A stretch of DNA of 64,000 nt from Candidatus Acidiferrum typicum (GCA_025463055.1 JAOAPV010000074.1:1-64000), one strand, 5' to 3'. Positions 43,260-53,466 are shown, counted from the first letter of the stretch. Numbers and translations are program-made. Notes: generated by a model not told the origin, from the letters alone.

Positions 43260-44114
43260 CTACGAGCCGCTTAGGGTGCGGAAGGCGCGCAGGCCGGTTA
43301 GATAGGCGGCGGCTATGGGTTTCATGTGCAACGGGGCGTTGCGGCACATATCGTGCGTTAGTTTTGTCCAGTTGGATGCGTTAGCTCGGTTGACGGAGAT
43401 TGAGATGGAGGGCGTCAGCATTTTGGCGGTGTGCCATAGACCGCCGGGAATGAAGAGAATTTCTCCGGGGTGGAGGCGGAAGCGCATGGGTACCGCTTTG
43501 GCGAACAGCGGGAATTTATTCAGATCGGGATTCTCGAGGTCAGGTATTTGCGAGGCGTTGTATTGGTTAGGACGCACGTAGATGTAGGGAGTTTGATCGG
43601 CGGAGAAAGCGGTGTATTCCTTGGTGCCGTAGATCTGGGTCAGAAAAGCGTGCGTGTGATAACTATCGAAATGAAGGAAGGGGAATTTTGCTCCGCTGCC
43701 GCCAATATAGAGCTCGGGAGAGCCATTGTGCAGGCGAGAGCGGAGCACGCCGGAGAGCCTGCCGTCGAGCCAGTTCGGAAAGAAGTAGCGGGGAAGCGGG
43801 GAGATGTCGGCGAGCAGTTCCGGCAAGAATTGTTCGATAATTTCGTTGCGCAGGTATGGCGCGGGATTGGCAGTGCTGGAAGAATTCACGCGGTTGATGA
43901 AATCAGCCATATTGTAATTCTTATGGTCGATGCACAGATTCATGGAGCCGTACTTTTTCTTGAAATATTCGGGCGTCCAGTGGTCCAACGCTCTCCAGCC
44001 CCTAATGGCGCCGGTGATGATTACCGGCTTACCTGCGAAGAGATACTCTTCGGCGAACTCCTCGTATAGAAGGTGGTGACGCCGATCGATGGTCCCAACT
44101 GTCGTGTGTTCCAT
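43260..44114 (-). CDS. JmjC-type cupin dioxygenase-like protein
   Basis: A 284-residue protein with the JmjC/cupin_8 layout. Iron ligands are visible: His148 and Asp150 (FPFLHFDSYHTH) and His228 (FIPGGLWHTAKML); Lys165 (GTKEYTAF) is placed where 2-oxoglutarate is bound in relatives. The N-terminal phrase FAGKPVIITGAIRGW is also family-typical. Such enzymes hydroxylate proteins or small molecules with Fe(II) and 2-oxoglutarate; the substrate is unknown. It stands apart from its neighbours: 238 bases separate it from ackA, and a palindrome follows it. Confidence 0.85.
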   Translation of the reverse strand: MEHTTVGTIDRRHHLLYEEFAEEYLFAGKPVIITGAIRGWRALDHWTPEYFKKKYGSMNLCIDHKNYNMADFINRVNSSSTANPAPYLRNEIIEQFLPELLADISPLPRYFFPNWLDGRLSGVLRSRLHNGSPELYIGGSGAKFPFLHFDSYHTHAFLTQIYGTKEYTAFSADQTPYIYVRPNQYNASQIPDLENPDLNKFPLFAKAVPMRFRLHPGEILFIPGGLWHTAKMLTPSISISVNRANASNWTKLTHDMCRNAPLHMKPIAAAYLTGLRAFRTLSGS

Positions 44115-44352
44115 TAAGTAGCCCCTCTTTATCGCCGCACGGGACAGGCCTGGTTTCAGTTCCGCAGAATCCTGTAACGGCCCTTAGTAAGAAAACACGG
44201 TAGTCCGCCTTAGCTCCATCCAGTGGTTACCTGCTTTTTCAGCCAGGAAATACCCACAGGATTTTCATTTCTGTTAAAACAGGGAAGTTTCTGTCGCGGC
44301 CACATCAGGGAGAGTGAAAAAATCGTATGCGAGAGAAGAAAGGAAGAAACGT

Positions 44353-45588
44353 TTAACTGGCATCTGCGCGTTCGGAGCTTTTTACTGAAACGAGGCGCCA
44401 GCAGTCGCGCGCGATTGCCCAATCTTCTTGGGCGCGAATGATGAGCACTCGAACGACTGAACCGGGAAGTGAAATATCCTGATCTACCGAATATGGAACG
44501 TTCTTTGCAGAATCGAGCTTCAGACCAAGAAATCTGAAATTGGCACAAGCCGCGGCCCGCAATTCAGGCGAGTTTTCCCCGATGCCTGCGGTGAAGACCA
44601 AGGCATCCATTCCGCCGAGGGCGGCGATCATCGCACCGATCCCGGATTGGAGGTGATGCACGAACATTTCAAACGCCAGCTTGGCTCGCGGGTTGCCGTT
44701 TTTCATGGACGCAACAATCTGCCGCATGTCGCCGGAGATTCCTGAAATTCCCAGCAGACCTGATTTCGTATTCAGCAAATCGTCGAGATGCTTTCCCGTA
44801 GAGTTTTCTTCTCGCATCAAATACGTGAGAATTCCCGGATCGAGGGAGCCGGATCTGGTGCCCATCATCAGGCCGTCGAGCGGAGTGAACCCCATGGTGG
44901 TATCGGTGCTGCGGCCGTGGCGAATCGCAGCGAGGGAACAGCCATTTCCGAGGTGGCAAGTGACAAGTTTCAGGGAATTCAATTCGCGGCCGAGAAGCTG
45001 CTCGGCGCGCCCGGCGCAATACTGGTGATTAATTCCGTGGAAGCCGTATCGCCGAATTCCCTGCGCGAGCCATTCGAAAGGACCGGGATACACTGCGGCA
45101 GCTTCCGGCAGATGGCTGTGAAAGCCAGTGTCGAACACGGCTACCTGCGGAAGATTGCCGAGACGTTTTTCGATGAGCTCAATTCCTTCGAGCTCGGCGC
45201 GATTGTGAAGGGGCGCAAAAACAGCCATGCGTGCGATTGCAGATTTCACTTGCGGCGTGATGACCGTTGCTTCTTCGAATTCCTTGCCACCGTGAACGAT
45301 GCGATGACCTACAACGTCGATTTCCGAAGGATCGGAAACGGCACGCACCTTTCCATTCCATAACGTGTCGAGCATTTGCTCGATCGCATTGGAACGTGAC
45401 GCTACCTTGAGGCGAGCTTCGAGCTGAGCTCCCTGTGAATTCTGTGCCTGGATGTCAGCTTGATCGCCGTCCCATTCGATTTTGCCTTGCCAGGCCGGCG
45501 TAGGCGGATGTTCTGGAAGCGTGCCGAGGATTTCATACAGTGCGCTTTTCTGGCTACTAGAGCCCGAATTCAGCACGAGGATTTTCAT
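44353..45588 (-). CDS. ackA: Acetate kinase
   Basis: A 411-residue kinase that makes ATP and acetate from acetyl phosphate. Family motifs are intact: MKILVLNSGSSSQKSALYE, VGHRIVHGGKEF, FDTGFHSHLP, HLGNGCSLAAI, MGFTPLDGLMMGTRSGSLD and FTAGIGENSPELR. It starts three bases after the phosphoketolase stop, so the two are one operon: phosphoketolase makes acetyl phosphate and this enzyme cashes it in. The phrase FDTGFH varies slightly from the common FDTAFH. Confidence 0.96.
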   Translation of the reverse strand: MKILVLNSGSSSQKSALYEILGTLPEHPPTPAWQGKIEWDGDQADIQAQNSQGAQLEARLKVASRSNAIEQMLDTLWNGKVRAVSDPSEIDVVGHRIVHGGKEFEEATVITPQVKSAIARMAVFAPLHNRAELEGIELIEKRLGNLPQVAVFDTGFHSHLPEAAAVYPGPFEWLAQGIRRYGFHGINHQYCAGRAEQLLGRELNSLKLVTCHLGNGCSLAAIRHGRSTDTTMGFTPLDGLMMGTRSGSLDPGILTYLMREENSTGKHLDDLLNTKSGLLGISGISGDMRQIVASMKNGNPRAKLAFEMFVHHLQSGIGAMIAALGGMDALVFTAGIGENSPELRAAACANFRFLGLKLDSAKNVPYSVDQDISLPGSVVRVLIIRAQEDWAIARDCWRLVSVKSSERADAS

Positions 45589-45591
45589 GGA

Positions 45592-47991
45592 CTAATGCGG
45601 CCATTTCCAATCGCGGATTTCCGGCATATCGTCGCCATGTTCGCAGATGTATTGTCTGTGCTCGACGAGCTTGTTGCGAAGAAACTGCTTGAAATGCGCG
45701 CCGACGCGATGCAAGCGAGGTACGCGATCGACAACGTCGCCAGCAAGGTGGAAGCGATCCAAATCGTTCAGGACCGTCATGTCGAATGGAGTTGTTGTCG
45801 TTCCTTCTTCTTTGTAGCCGCGGACGTGGAAGTTGTCGTGGTTCGTGCGGCGATAGGTCAGGCGGTGGATGAGCCACGGATAGCCGTGATAGGCAAAGAT
45901 CACCGGCTTGTCGGTTGTGAAGATGGAGTCGAACTCATGGTCGGAGAGGCCGTGAGGATGTTCGGTTGAGGGCTCAATGGTCATCAAGTCAACGACATTG
46001 ACGACGCGGATTTTGATGTCGGAGAAGTGCTGCCTCAGCAAGTCGACGGCGGCGAGAGTTTCGAGTGTCGGAACATCGCCGGCACAGGCCATCACCACAT
46101 CGGGCTCAGTGCCGTCATCGGTCGAAGCCCACTCCCAAATGCCGAGTCCGGTGGTGCAGTGCTCGATGGCGGATTCCATGTCGAGAAACTGTAGTGCGGG
46201 CTGCTTTCCGGCAACGATTACGTTGACGTAATCTCGGCTGCGCAGGCAGTGGTCGGCTACGGAAAGCAGCGTGTTGGCGTCGGGAGGGAGGTAGACGCGG
46301 ACGATGTCGGCTTTTTTGTTCACAACATGATCGATGAACCCGGGGTCCTGATGGGTGAAACCGTTATGGTCTTGCCTCCAGACGTGTGACGTGAGGAGAT
46401 AATTGAGGGAAGCGATTGGACGACGCCAGGGAATGTCTCGCGTCACCTTCAGCCATTTTGCGTGTTGATTGAACATGGAGTCCACGATGTGGATGAAGGC
46501 TTCGTAGCAGGAGAAAAAGCCATGGCGGCCAGTGAGCAGGTATCCTTCCAGCCAGCCCTGGCACATGTGCTCGCTCAGGACTTCCATTACGCGGCCGTCT
46601 CTGGAAAGGTGCTCGTCGGTGGGCTCGATTCGCTCCATCGTGACTTTGTTGGTGACTTCAAATAATGCGTCCAGCCGATTCGAAGCGGTTTCATCTGGGC
46701 CGAATACACGGAAGTTTTTAGACTCTGCATTACGCTTCATGACGTCACGGAGAAAAGTGCCTAGCACACGAGTGGCTTCGGCAATGCTAGTGCCCGGTTT
46801 GGATACTTTCACGGCGTATTCGCGGAAGTACGGCATTACTAGGTCTTTGAGCAGAACGCCGCCATTCGCGTGGGCATTCGCGCCCATCCTGCGGTTTCCC
46901 TGCGGTGCTAATTCCCTCAATTCGGGGATGAGTTTGCCGTCGTTGTCGAACAGTTCGTGCGCCTGATAGCTCTTCATCCAATCTTCTAAAATTTTCACGT
47001 GCCCAGATTTTGAGAGGTCTGTGACAGGGACTTGGTGTGCGCGCCAAGTACCTTCGACCGGTTTGCCGTCGACAATCTTTGGCCCAGTCCAACCTTTCGG
47101 TGTCCGGAAAATGATCATCGGCCATGCGGGTTCGCCATCCAGGCTGCCCGTGCGAGCGTTTTGCTGGATGGCTTTGATTTCTTCGACGATAGTGTCGAGC
47201 GTGGACGCCATGAGCTGATGCATGAGTTCTGGTTCGTGACCTTCCACGAAATAAGGCTTGTAACCATAGCCGGCGAAAAGCTGAGTCAACTGCGCATCGC
47301 TGAGGCGGGCAAGAATGGAGGGGTTGGCAATCTTGTAGCCATTGAGATGCAGAATGGGAAGAACGGCGCCGTCGCGGGCTGGATTCAGAAACTTGTTAGA
47401 GTGCCAACTCGCGGCGAGGGGGCCGGTTTCGGCCTCGCCATCGCCCACTACGCAACAAACGAGCAAGTCAGGATTGTCGAACGCAGCGCCGTAAGCGTGT
47501 GCAATGGAGTATCCCAGCTCACCACCTTCATGAATCGAGCCCGGTGTCTCCGGAGCGACGTGGCTGGGGATTCCTCCCGGGAAAGAGAATTGTTTGAAGA
47601 GCCTTCTCATCCCGTCGAGTGTTTGAGAGATGTGCGGATAAATTTCGCTGTAGGTGCCCTCAAGATACGTGTTGGCTACGAGTCCCGGTCCTCCGTGTCC
47701 TGGGCCAGTTACATAAATGACACTGAGATCGTATTTTTTGATCAGCCGGTTGAAATGTACATAGATGAAATTCAGCCCCGGCGTCGTGCCCCAATGGCCT
47801 AACAAGCGCGGCTTGATGTGCTCAAGCTTCAGCGGCTCCTGAAGCAGCGGATTGGCATAGAGATAGATTTGGCCGACGGAGAGATAATTTGCCGCACGCC
47901 AGTAAGCGTGCATTTTGCGGAGCTCTTCTTCGGATAAAGGTCGCTTGGACTCATGAGACTTTGCTGAGCCCGTGAGTGTTGGCGAAGCCAT
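45592..47991 (-). CDS. xfp: Xylulose-5-phosphate/fructose-6-phosphate phosphoketolase
   Basis: A 799-residue thiamine-diphosphate enzyme that splits xylulose 5-phosphate or fructose 6-phosphate to acetyl phosphate and an aldose phosphate. Visible signatures: [57 protein letters not shown] and the diphosphate-binding [17 protein letters not shown]. Length matches the family. GGAGG precedes the ATG at 47991 by about eight bases. Coupled with ackA directly downstream, it forms a short bypass giving acetate and ATP without going through pyruvate. Confidence 0.97.
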   Translation of the reverse strand: MASPTLTGSAKSHESKRPLSEEELRKMHAYWRAANYLSVGQIYLYANPLLQEPLKLEHIKPRLLGHWGTTPGLNFIYVHFNRLIKKYDLSVIYVTGPGHGGPGLVANTYLEGTYSEIYPHISQTLDGMRRLFKQFSFPGGIPSHVAPETPGSIHEGGELGYSIAHAYGAAFDNPDLLVCCVVGDGEAETGPLAASWHSNKFLNPARDGAVLPILHLNGYKIANPSILARLSDAQLTQLFAGYGYKPYFVEGHEPELMHQLMASTLDTIVEEIKAIQQNARTGSLDGEPAWPMIIFRTPKGWTGPKIVDGKPVEGTWRAHQVPVTDLSKSGHVKILEDWMKSYQAHELFDNDGKLIPELRELAPQGNRRMGANAHANGGVLLKDLVMPYFREYAVKVSKPGTSIAEATRVLGTFLRDVMKRNAESKNFRVFGPDETASNRLDALFEVTNKVTMERIEPTDEHLSRDGRVMEVLSEHMCQGWLEGYLLTGRHGFFSCYEAFIHIVDSMFNQHAKWLKVTRDIPWRRPIASLNYLLTSHVWRQDHNGFTHQDPGFIDHVVNKKADIVRVYLPPDANTLLSVADHCLRSRDYVNVIVAGKQPALQFLDMESAIEHCTTGLGIWEWASTDDGTEPDVVMACAGDVPTLETLAAVDLLRQHFSDIKIRVVNVVDLMTIEPSTEHPHGLSDHEFDSIFTTDKPVIFAYHGYPWLIHRLTYRRTNHDNFHVRGYKEEGTTTTPFDMTVLNDLDRFHLAGDVVDRVPRLHRVGAHFKQFLRNKLVEHRQYICEHGDDMPEIRDWKWPH

Positions 47992-48170
47992 GTTCGTTGT
48001 CCTCCGGTGGATCGAGATCGTTGATTGCCGGCCGGTAGAAAGGGCCTCTCACTGTGGTCGTGCAATTTTATGCCTACAAACTTGAACAGGCCATTACAAC
48101 GATTTTCTTGCAGCACGGCCGCACACGAGGGACAAGGCCACGGTGAACGCGCTTCGGGAGGAATAGAGCG

Positions 48171-48581
48171 CTAGCTGCCTTCTTGCGTGCTGGAGTGGCC
48201 GTCACCGGGTTGTTGCAGATTCAACTCTAATCTCGCTCGTGCTACGAGAGAATCCAAATCTTCATGCTTAGAGAACACGGCACAGATACCGGAGCCAAAC
48301 GCCGCGAGCTCTAGTTCGCGGTTGTAGTGCGCCGTGAGAAGGAAGAGGGGAACGGTGGGCATCATGAAGCGGAGAGCGGAGGCGGCTTCGAGCCCATTCA
48401 TTTCGGGCATGGAGAGATCGAGGATGATCAAGTCAGGAGACAGTTGCTGAGCTTTCTCGATCGCGTCAACACCGTGAACTGCTTCGCCACAAACGGTGAA
48501 TTCGGGATAGGAATTGAAAAGTGAACGGAGTTGCCGACGGATGACTTCGTGATCGTCCACGACCAAAATTGATCTCGGCAC
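48171..48581 (-). CDS. Receiver-only response regulator
   Basis: A 136-residue single-domain receiver. Acidic pair in LVVDDHEVIRRQL, acceptor Asp in LIILDLSMPEMNGLEAA, Thr in LLTAHY and Lys in VFSKHED are all intact, so it should be phosphorylated. The wording CGEAVHGVDAIEKAQQLSPDLIILDL is close to the two receivers at 10.4-11.3 kb. Start is GTG 48581. It lies 179 bases upstream of xfp on the same strand but no shared transcript can be claimed. The cognate kinase is not in sight. Confidence 0.85.
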   Translation of the reverse strand: MPRSILVVDDHEVIRRQLRSLFNSYPEFTVCGEAVHGVDAIEKAQQLSPDLIILDLSMPEMNGLEAASALRFMMPTVPLFLLTAHYNRELELAAFGSGICAVFSKHEDLDSLVARARLELNLQQPGDGHSSTQEGS

Positions 48582-48672
48582 CGGTTATTCGCCTCCCGAG
48601 AAAGAACTGACTTTGTATTGTTTAGATGCAGAGGCCGTAAAGAAGGACTTCGCGTTGGGAATGATTCGCCTG

Positions 48673-50061
48673 CTACAGAGGGAGGGCGGAACGTTTGCGC
48701 CAGAAGAAATAGGCGGGCAGGCCGAGGGCAAAAAGGAGGATGGCTACGGCGAGATTGCGGAATTGCGTCGGGTCGTGAAAGGCGAGATAGATGGCGTTGG
48801 CTACTATGGCCGCGGCGGCCAGGACGAAAACTAGCGGGGTCCAGGGATAGCCGGGGACTCGGTAAGGGAGAGATTTGCCTTGCGAGGCGCGCCGCAGGGG
48901 GAAGATAGCGGCGGCGCCTAATCCGTAGAAAATCCAGCCGATGAAGATTACCCCGCCGATTAGCTCGGCGAATTTGCCAGCGCTGGCTAGGACGGCGGAC
49001 CAGACACCTAGCGCGATTACAGCGGCGGCAGGGGTGTGAAAGCGTGGGTGGACCTCGGCTAATTTCTTGAAGAAGAGATTGTCGTTAGCCATCGCGTAGA
49101 AAACGCGTGGAGCGGTGAGGATGACGCTGTTGGCGGCGCTGAAGGTGGAGATGAGGATGGTGAAGGCGATGGCGCGTCCGGCCCAGGGGCCGAGGACGGC
49201 GGTGGCGGCGGTGGCGGCGATAGCTTCGCTGTTGGTGGCTGCGGCAGGGCCGAGGGCGTTGAGGTAGGCAACGATGGCGATGAGATATAGCGCTGTGAGT
49301 GTGAGCGAGCCCAATAGGAACGCGCGGGGGAACGCTTTTTGCGGGTCGACGACTTCGCCGGCGCTGTAGGTGCCGAACTGCCAACCTTCGTAGGCCCAGA
49401 GGACCGCGATCATAGCGAGGCCGAAACTCGAGAGAAGAGAAAAGCCGGATTGCGATGAACCGAGCGCGGGGGGAATTTCGCGGATGTGATGTCCGAGGGC
49501 GAGGAGAACGGCGCTGAGGATTACGACAATTCCGACTTTGATTAAGGTGGTCCAGTTTTGCAGGTCGGAGCTTTTGCGGGTGCCCCAGACGTTGACGGCA
49601 GTGACTACGGCGATCATCGCAACGGACACGACAGTGGCTTGCACAGGCGTGAGCGGGATGATCTCGGCGAGATAGCGGGTGAAGGCACGGGCAAGAGCTG
49701 CTACAGAGCCGCTGGCGATTACCAGGAACAAGCACCAACCATAAAGGAAGGCTGGCATACGGCCAAACCCGTCGCGAATGAAAACGTAGAGGCCGCCGGC
49801 CTCGGGATTGGCGGCCGCGAGTTCTGCGTAGGTAAGCGCGCCGAGGAGGGAGAGGATGCCGCCGATTATCCAGACCAGGAAAGAGTAGCCGACAGAGCCG
49901 TCAAGTTGGCGCAGGATCAGGCCGGGAGTTAGGAAAACGCCGGAGCCGATTACGGAACCGATGAAGAGGAGGAAGAGGTCGCGTTGGCGCAGGGTACGGA
50001 GGAGAGAAGCATGGCGGGTTGCGGGAGGGGCCTCGGTACTTGTGGGAATGGTTGCGGCCAT
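48673..50061 (-). CDS. APC-superfamily amino-acid permease
   Basis: A 462-residue permease with about twelve hydrophobic helices. The first helix carries the family motif FIGSVIGSGVFLTPGLI, and later helices read GGLYVFIRDGFGRMPAFLYG, LWAYEGWQFGTYSAGEV and FILISTFSAANSVILTAPRV. It imports or exchanges amino acids or related compounds with protons; the substrate cannot be told. ATG 50061 is preferred because the upstream residues in frame are Cys/His-rich noise. There is no strong ribosome site. It follows the M50 gene on the same strand by 125 bases. Confidence 0.88.
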   Translation of the reverse strand: MAATIPTSTEAPPATRHASLLRTLRQRDLFLLFIGSVIGSGVFLTPGLILRQLDGSVGYSFLVWIIGGILSLLGALTYAELAAANPEAGGLYVFIRDGFGRMPAFLYGWCLFLVIASGSVAALARAFTRYLAEIIPLTPVQATVVSVAMIAVVTAVNVWGTRKSSDLQNWTTLIKVGIVVILSAVLLALGHHIREIPPALGSSQSGFSLLSSFGLAMIAVLWAYEGWQFGTYSAGEVVDPQKAFPRAFLLGSLTLTALYLIAIVAYLNALGPAAATNSEAIAATAATAVLGPWAGRAIAFTILISTFSAANSVILTAPRVFYAMANDNLFFKKLAEVHPRFHTPAAAVIALGVWSAVLASAGKFAELIGGVIFIGWIFYGLGAAAIFPLRRASQGKSLPYRVPGYPWTPLVFVLAAAAIVANAIYLAFHDPTQFRNLAVAILLFALGLPAYFFWRKRSALPL

Positions 50062-50186
50062 TTTGGAAGCACAAGAGTGCCTGTCGTGGCGCGGGAGGTC
50101 AATGAGAAGTTGCGATAGAGCCGGCGAAAGCAAAGTGCACGCTTCACACAGAGGGAAGATCATAGAGCTCGCGGAGGAGGACTGTT

Positions 50187-51179
50187 CTACCCGAGGAAGG
50201 GGGCTGGCATGAAGCAGAGGATGAAGATGACGAGAGAGAGAAAAGCGGAGGTGTGGCGGGCGGAGCCTAGCGGCTCGGGATTGTAGATGGGGAGCGTGCG
50301 AAGGAAGCGGATGCCGACCAGCAACGCAGCCCAGACGTACCAGCCGGGCCAGAAACGGAAGCCCAGGTACGCCAAGAATAGTGGAACGAGAATTGAAGAG
50401 ACGCGATGAGCTTGCTGACTGAGGGAGCGGAGGATGTGGCCGCCATCGAGTTGCACGGCGGGAAGAAGGTTAAGCGAGGTGGCGAAGAGCCCTACCCAGG
50501 CGGCGCGGCCGACGGGGTGAAGGAGGAGGGTCGAGGCGTTCGCGCCGTGGTGAAAAATTGGCGCGAGGAGATGGAGGATTAGCGGCGAGCCGAGGACGAT
50601 GCCGGCGTTCGCGGGATCGGCGAGGCCGGGAACAAACTTTGCGTGGACGATGCCGTAGACGAGAGCGGGAACAGCGACGAGAAATCCGACGAGAGGGCCG
50701 GAGGCGCCGACGTCAAAAAGGGCGCGCGTGGTGCGAATGGGAGAGCGGATGAGGATGAAGGCGCCGAGCGTGCCGATGAGCGTGGGGAAAGGAATGAAGA
50801 AAGGATAGCTGGAATGGATGTGGTGATGGCGGCAGGCGAAAAAATGGCCGAGTTCGTGAGCCAGGAGAATGGCGAGCAGCGTGAGGGCGAAGGGGAGTCC
50901 GGCAGCCAGGGCGAGCGGGTTGCGATAGACGAGGGTGAAGGCGCGCATGAATTCATCCCAAGAGACGGCTTCATTGTGGGCGTAGGCGACGGCAAAATGC
51001 GTGCCAGCGACTAGGCAAGTGCCGAGCGTCACTAGAAAAAGACAGCAGGCGAGGAGTAAGGATTTTGCGGAAGGGCGGCGAGGGACACGGAAAATGTAAG
51101 GGCGCAGGTTGGATTCCACGCGCCAGTCTGGTGGTGCGGTCGCAGTGATGGCGGTGCTATCTGGAAAAGGGTTCGACAC
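50187..51179 (-). CDS. Site-2-type M50 metalloprotease, membrane bound
   Basis: A protein of about 330 residues with seven or more hydrophobic helices. The zinc site HELGH lies in LTLLAILLAHELGHFFACR, and the second ligand motif is LLPAVQLDGGHILRSL, the pair that defines site-2 proteases. The insert ...SYPFFIPFPTLIGTLGAF and GASGPLVGFLVAVPALV are typical of the PDZ-less M50 type. Such enzymes cut proteins within membranes, releasing regulators such as anti-sigma factors; the target is unknown. Start is uncertain: GTG 51179 is listed, TTG 51254 is possible and would begin three bases after the aminotransferase stop. Confidence 0.85.
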   Translation of the reverse strand: MSNPFPDSTAITATAPPDWRVESNLRPYIFRVPRRPSAKSLLLACCLFLVTLGTCLVAGTHFAVAYAHNEAVSWDEFMRAFTLVYRNPLALAAGLPFALTLLAILLAHELGHFFACRHHHIHSSYPFFIPFPTLIGTLGAFILIRSPIRTTRALFDVGASGPLVGFLVAVPALVYGIVHAKFVPGLADPANAGIVLGSPLILHLLAPIFHHGANASTLLLHPVGRAAWVGLFATSLNLLPAVQLDGGHILRSLSQQAHRVSSILVPLFLAYLGFRFWPGWYVWAALLVGIRFLRTLPIYNPEPLGSARHTSAFLSLVIFILCFMPAPFLG

Positions 51180-51256
51180 TTTGTGAAGATGGCCTGAAAT
51201 TTTGCAAGAGCAAGTACACCACAGGTCGCGAAGTTGCGCCAGTTGCGGGCGCAACG

Positions 51257-52129
51257 CTAATGTGACGCTGTAGCCAGGCGGCGCGTCACGTAATCGGTTA
51301 CGTGGGCGACGAGAAGCTCTTCCAGCTGGTGCGTGACTTTGCCGGGAGCGGAGGCGATTTTGTGTCCGGCGATTTCGCCGACGCCGATGATGTTGCGGTT
51401 GGTGGATGAGATGAAGACTTCGTCGGCGGAGTAGAGGTCTTCGGGGCGGAGCGCGTGCTCGAGGACGGCAATGCCGGCTTCGGGAGCGATTTCAAAAAGG
51501 ATGCCGCGCGTGATGCCTTCGAGACAGCCGGAGTTTAGCGGCGGCGTGTGAATCTTGCCGTCCTTGATCGCGAAAATGTTAGCGGCGGTGCATTCGGCCA
51601 CTTCGCCGCGCTCGTTGAGGAGGACAACTTCGTCGTAACCCTCTTTCTGCGCTTCGGCGACGGCCCAAACATTGGGAAGCCATGAAATGCTTTTGACCCC
51701 AGCGAGCGGAGCGGAGGCATGGCGGCCATGCGGGCGGAGTCCGAGGCGAATGGGCTCGCGATATTCGGGGAGTGGCGCGGAATAGATGATGAGGTCGGTT
51801 TGGGGCTGCGGCTCGTCGCTGCGCCAAAAGCCTATTTGGTTATGGACGAGATAAATGCGGGCGGAGCCTTCGGTGACATTGTTGGCGCGAATGACTTCGT
51901 GAAGGTCGACGCGAACTCTGGCCGCGGTGTACGGCATCGGAAGGCGGATGAGGGCGGCATCTTTTTCGAGGCGGCGCCAGTGGCGTTCGTAAGCGAAGGC
52001 TTCGCCGCGCGAGATGCGAACGGTAGTGAACAGGCCCCAGCCACAAAGGAGGCCGGCCTGTCCTGGGGAGAGGCGGACTTTCTCTATGGGCAGTAGGGTG
52101 TCGTTGTGAAAGACGTAGCGGTGAATCAA
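51257..52129 (-). CDS. Class IV PLP aminotransferase (PabC/IlvE/DAAT family)
   Basis: A 290-residue class IV aminotransferase. The pyridoxal lysine is Lys146 in PLAGVKSISWLPNV, and other family marks are GWGLFTTVRISRGEAFAYERH, ECTAANIFAIKDGKIHTPP and GCLEGITRGILFEIA. These enzymes are branched-chain aminotransferases, D-amino acid aminotransferases or aminodeoxychorismate lyases; the sequence alone does not settle which. The opening of the protein and the small size lean to the aminodeoxychorismate-lyase-like group, but this is a guess. It is followed directly by the M50 protease gene. Confidence 0.88.
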   Translation of the reverse strand: MIHRYVFHNDTLLPIEKVRLSPGQAGLLCGWGLFTTVRISRGEAFAYERHWRRLEKDAALIRLPMPYTAARVRVDLHEVIRANNVTEGSARIYLVHNQIGFWRSDEPQPQTDLIIYSAPLPEYREPIRLGLRPHGRHASAPLAGVKSISWLPNVWAVAEAQKEGYDEVVLLNERGEVAECTAANIFAIKDGKIHTPPLNSGCLEGITRGILFEIAPEAGIAVLEHALRPEDLYSADEVFISSTNRNIIGVGEIAGHKIASAPGKVTHQLEELLVAHVTDYVTRRLATASH

Positions 52130-52230
52130 TGCGGGGTTCCCTCGCGTTCTATTCTAACGAAAAGTCGGAAGGGAGAGAAAGAATACGCTGAGGTGCAGAG
52201 CTCGGGGTTGCGCAGAGAAGGATCGGGAAC

Positions 52231-53466
52231 TTACTGCTTGCAGTTGAAGGGAAGAAGGAGTTGCTGGCCTTCGTAGATTCGGTTGGGGTCCGTAATTTCG
52301 GGATTGGCTTGAACGATGCAGCGCCAGGCTGTGGCTCGGCGGTATTGAGATTGGGCGACCTTTGTTAGGGTATCGCCTTTCTCGACGGTAATTTTCGTAT
52401 CCGACTTACGGCTCTTCAAAGCTGAGGTCTCGTTCGGCACTACTATTTTTGTGCCGGCGGCGAGATGCGTGAGGTCCAAAATGCTCGGATTGGCTGCGAG
52501 CAGTTCATGCCAGCGGGAGCCTCGTCCGAGGGTTTGCTGCGCTAGCTTCCAGAGGGAGTCGCCCGGTTGCACAGTTATGGTGTGCATGGGCGAAGAGGAA
52601 GAGGTCGCGAGTGGCGATAATGGCGCTATCGGGGTAGCGACGTTTGGCTGGGGGGTGGGCTGCGGCGCAATCGCCGCAGGGGCTGGGTTTGGTTGAGCGG
52701 CGAGCGGGGAAAATTTGGGAGATTCAAATTTTAGCGCCGCAATCTTTTGGGAGAGATTCGACTGCGGAAGCTCGGGAGATGGCGCAGGGTGCGAGACGCG
52801 TGGTTGCGCTGCAGGAGCATTCGGCGCGATGTGAGCGGCGGAAGGCGGCACGACCGGGGCGGAACGTCGCGTGAAGGGATCGATGCGGCGCAAAGGCGCT
52901 GGGCTGGTGATTGCCGGAGCGACTACGACATTGGGGCGAGCCGGCGCGAGACTTGGACGCGCGGACGAAAAGCTCGGACGCGGCGGCGCGACGTTTGGAA
53001 GTGAGATAACCGGGGCGGCGAAAGTTGGTTCATCAAAAGGCAGATGGAAAGTCGTAGGCGCTTGCAGCGCGAGCTTGGCGTTTCGGTAGCGGCGCGCGAC
53101 ATCGCCGAGAGGAAGTTGCGGGACTTCGACGCTGGCGTCAAGCGAAGGTTGGGGTGGTTCGTTGGCCGGAGCGGCTAGATTTCGTTGGGTCGCGAAGCGC
53201 GCTTCGTCCTCCGGCGTCAGGATCTTGGCGCGGCCCAAATCGTCTTCGGTGTAGACGTGCTTCTGTTTTTGGCTCTGCTCTTTGCCGGCGCGTTCCTGGC
53301 GCGGGGCTTCCGCAGCGTCTTGCGCCTCTTGAGCGCGGCAATGCGACGCGCCGAAAAGCAGGCAGGAGCAAAGAAGGACAGCGAATCCGCAGCGCAGCGG
53401 CTTGCGCAGCGACACTGGCGTGTGCACGTGTTGCTTGCTTCGACTGGAGTGATCAGTGTTGTTCAT
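52231..53466 (-). CDS. Exported protein with a Pro/Ala-rich linker and two LysM domains
   Basis: A 411-residue protein. The signal peptide is near residues 20-46 (CGFAVLLCSCLLFGASHCRAQ), followed by an acidic/basic segment, a 190-residue Pro/Ala-rich disordered stretch, and two LysM domains at about 295-345 (MHTITVQPGDSLWKLAQQTL) and 360-408 (ITVEKGDTLTKVAQSQY). LysM binds N-acetylglucosamine in peptidoglycan or chitin. No catalytic domain is attached. It likely sits in the cell wall or periplasm. It is divergent from the GH127 gene across a 202-base spacer. Confidence 0.87.
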   Translation of the reverse strand: MNNTDHSSRSKQHVHTPVSLRKPLRCGFAVLLCSCLLFGASHCRAQEAQDAAEAPRQERAGKEQSQKQKHVYTEDDLGRAKILTPEDEARFATQRNLAAPANEPPQPSLDASVEVPQLPLGDVARRYRNAKLALQAPTTFHLPFDEPTFAAPVISLPNVAPPRPSFSSARPSLAPARPNVVVAPAITSPAPLRRIDPFTRRSAPVVPPSAAHIAPNAPAAQPRVSHPAPSPELPQSNLSQKIAALKFESPKFSPLAAQPNPAPAAIAPQPTPQPNVATPIAPLSPLATSSSSPMHTITVQPGDSLWKLAQQTLGRGSRWHELLAANPSILDLTHLAAGTKIVVPNETSALKSRKSDTKITVEKGDTLTKVAQSQYRRATAWRCIVQANPEITDPNRIYEGQQLLLPFNCKQ

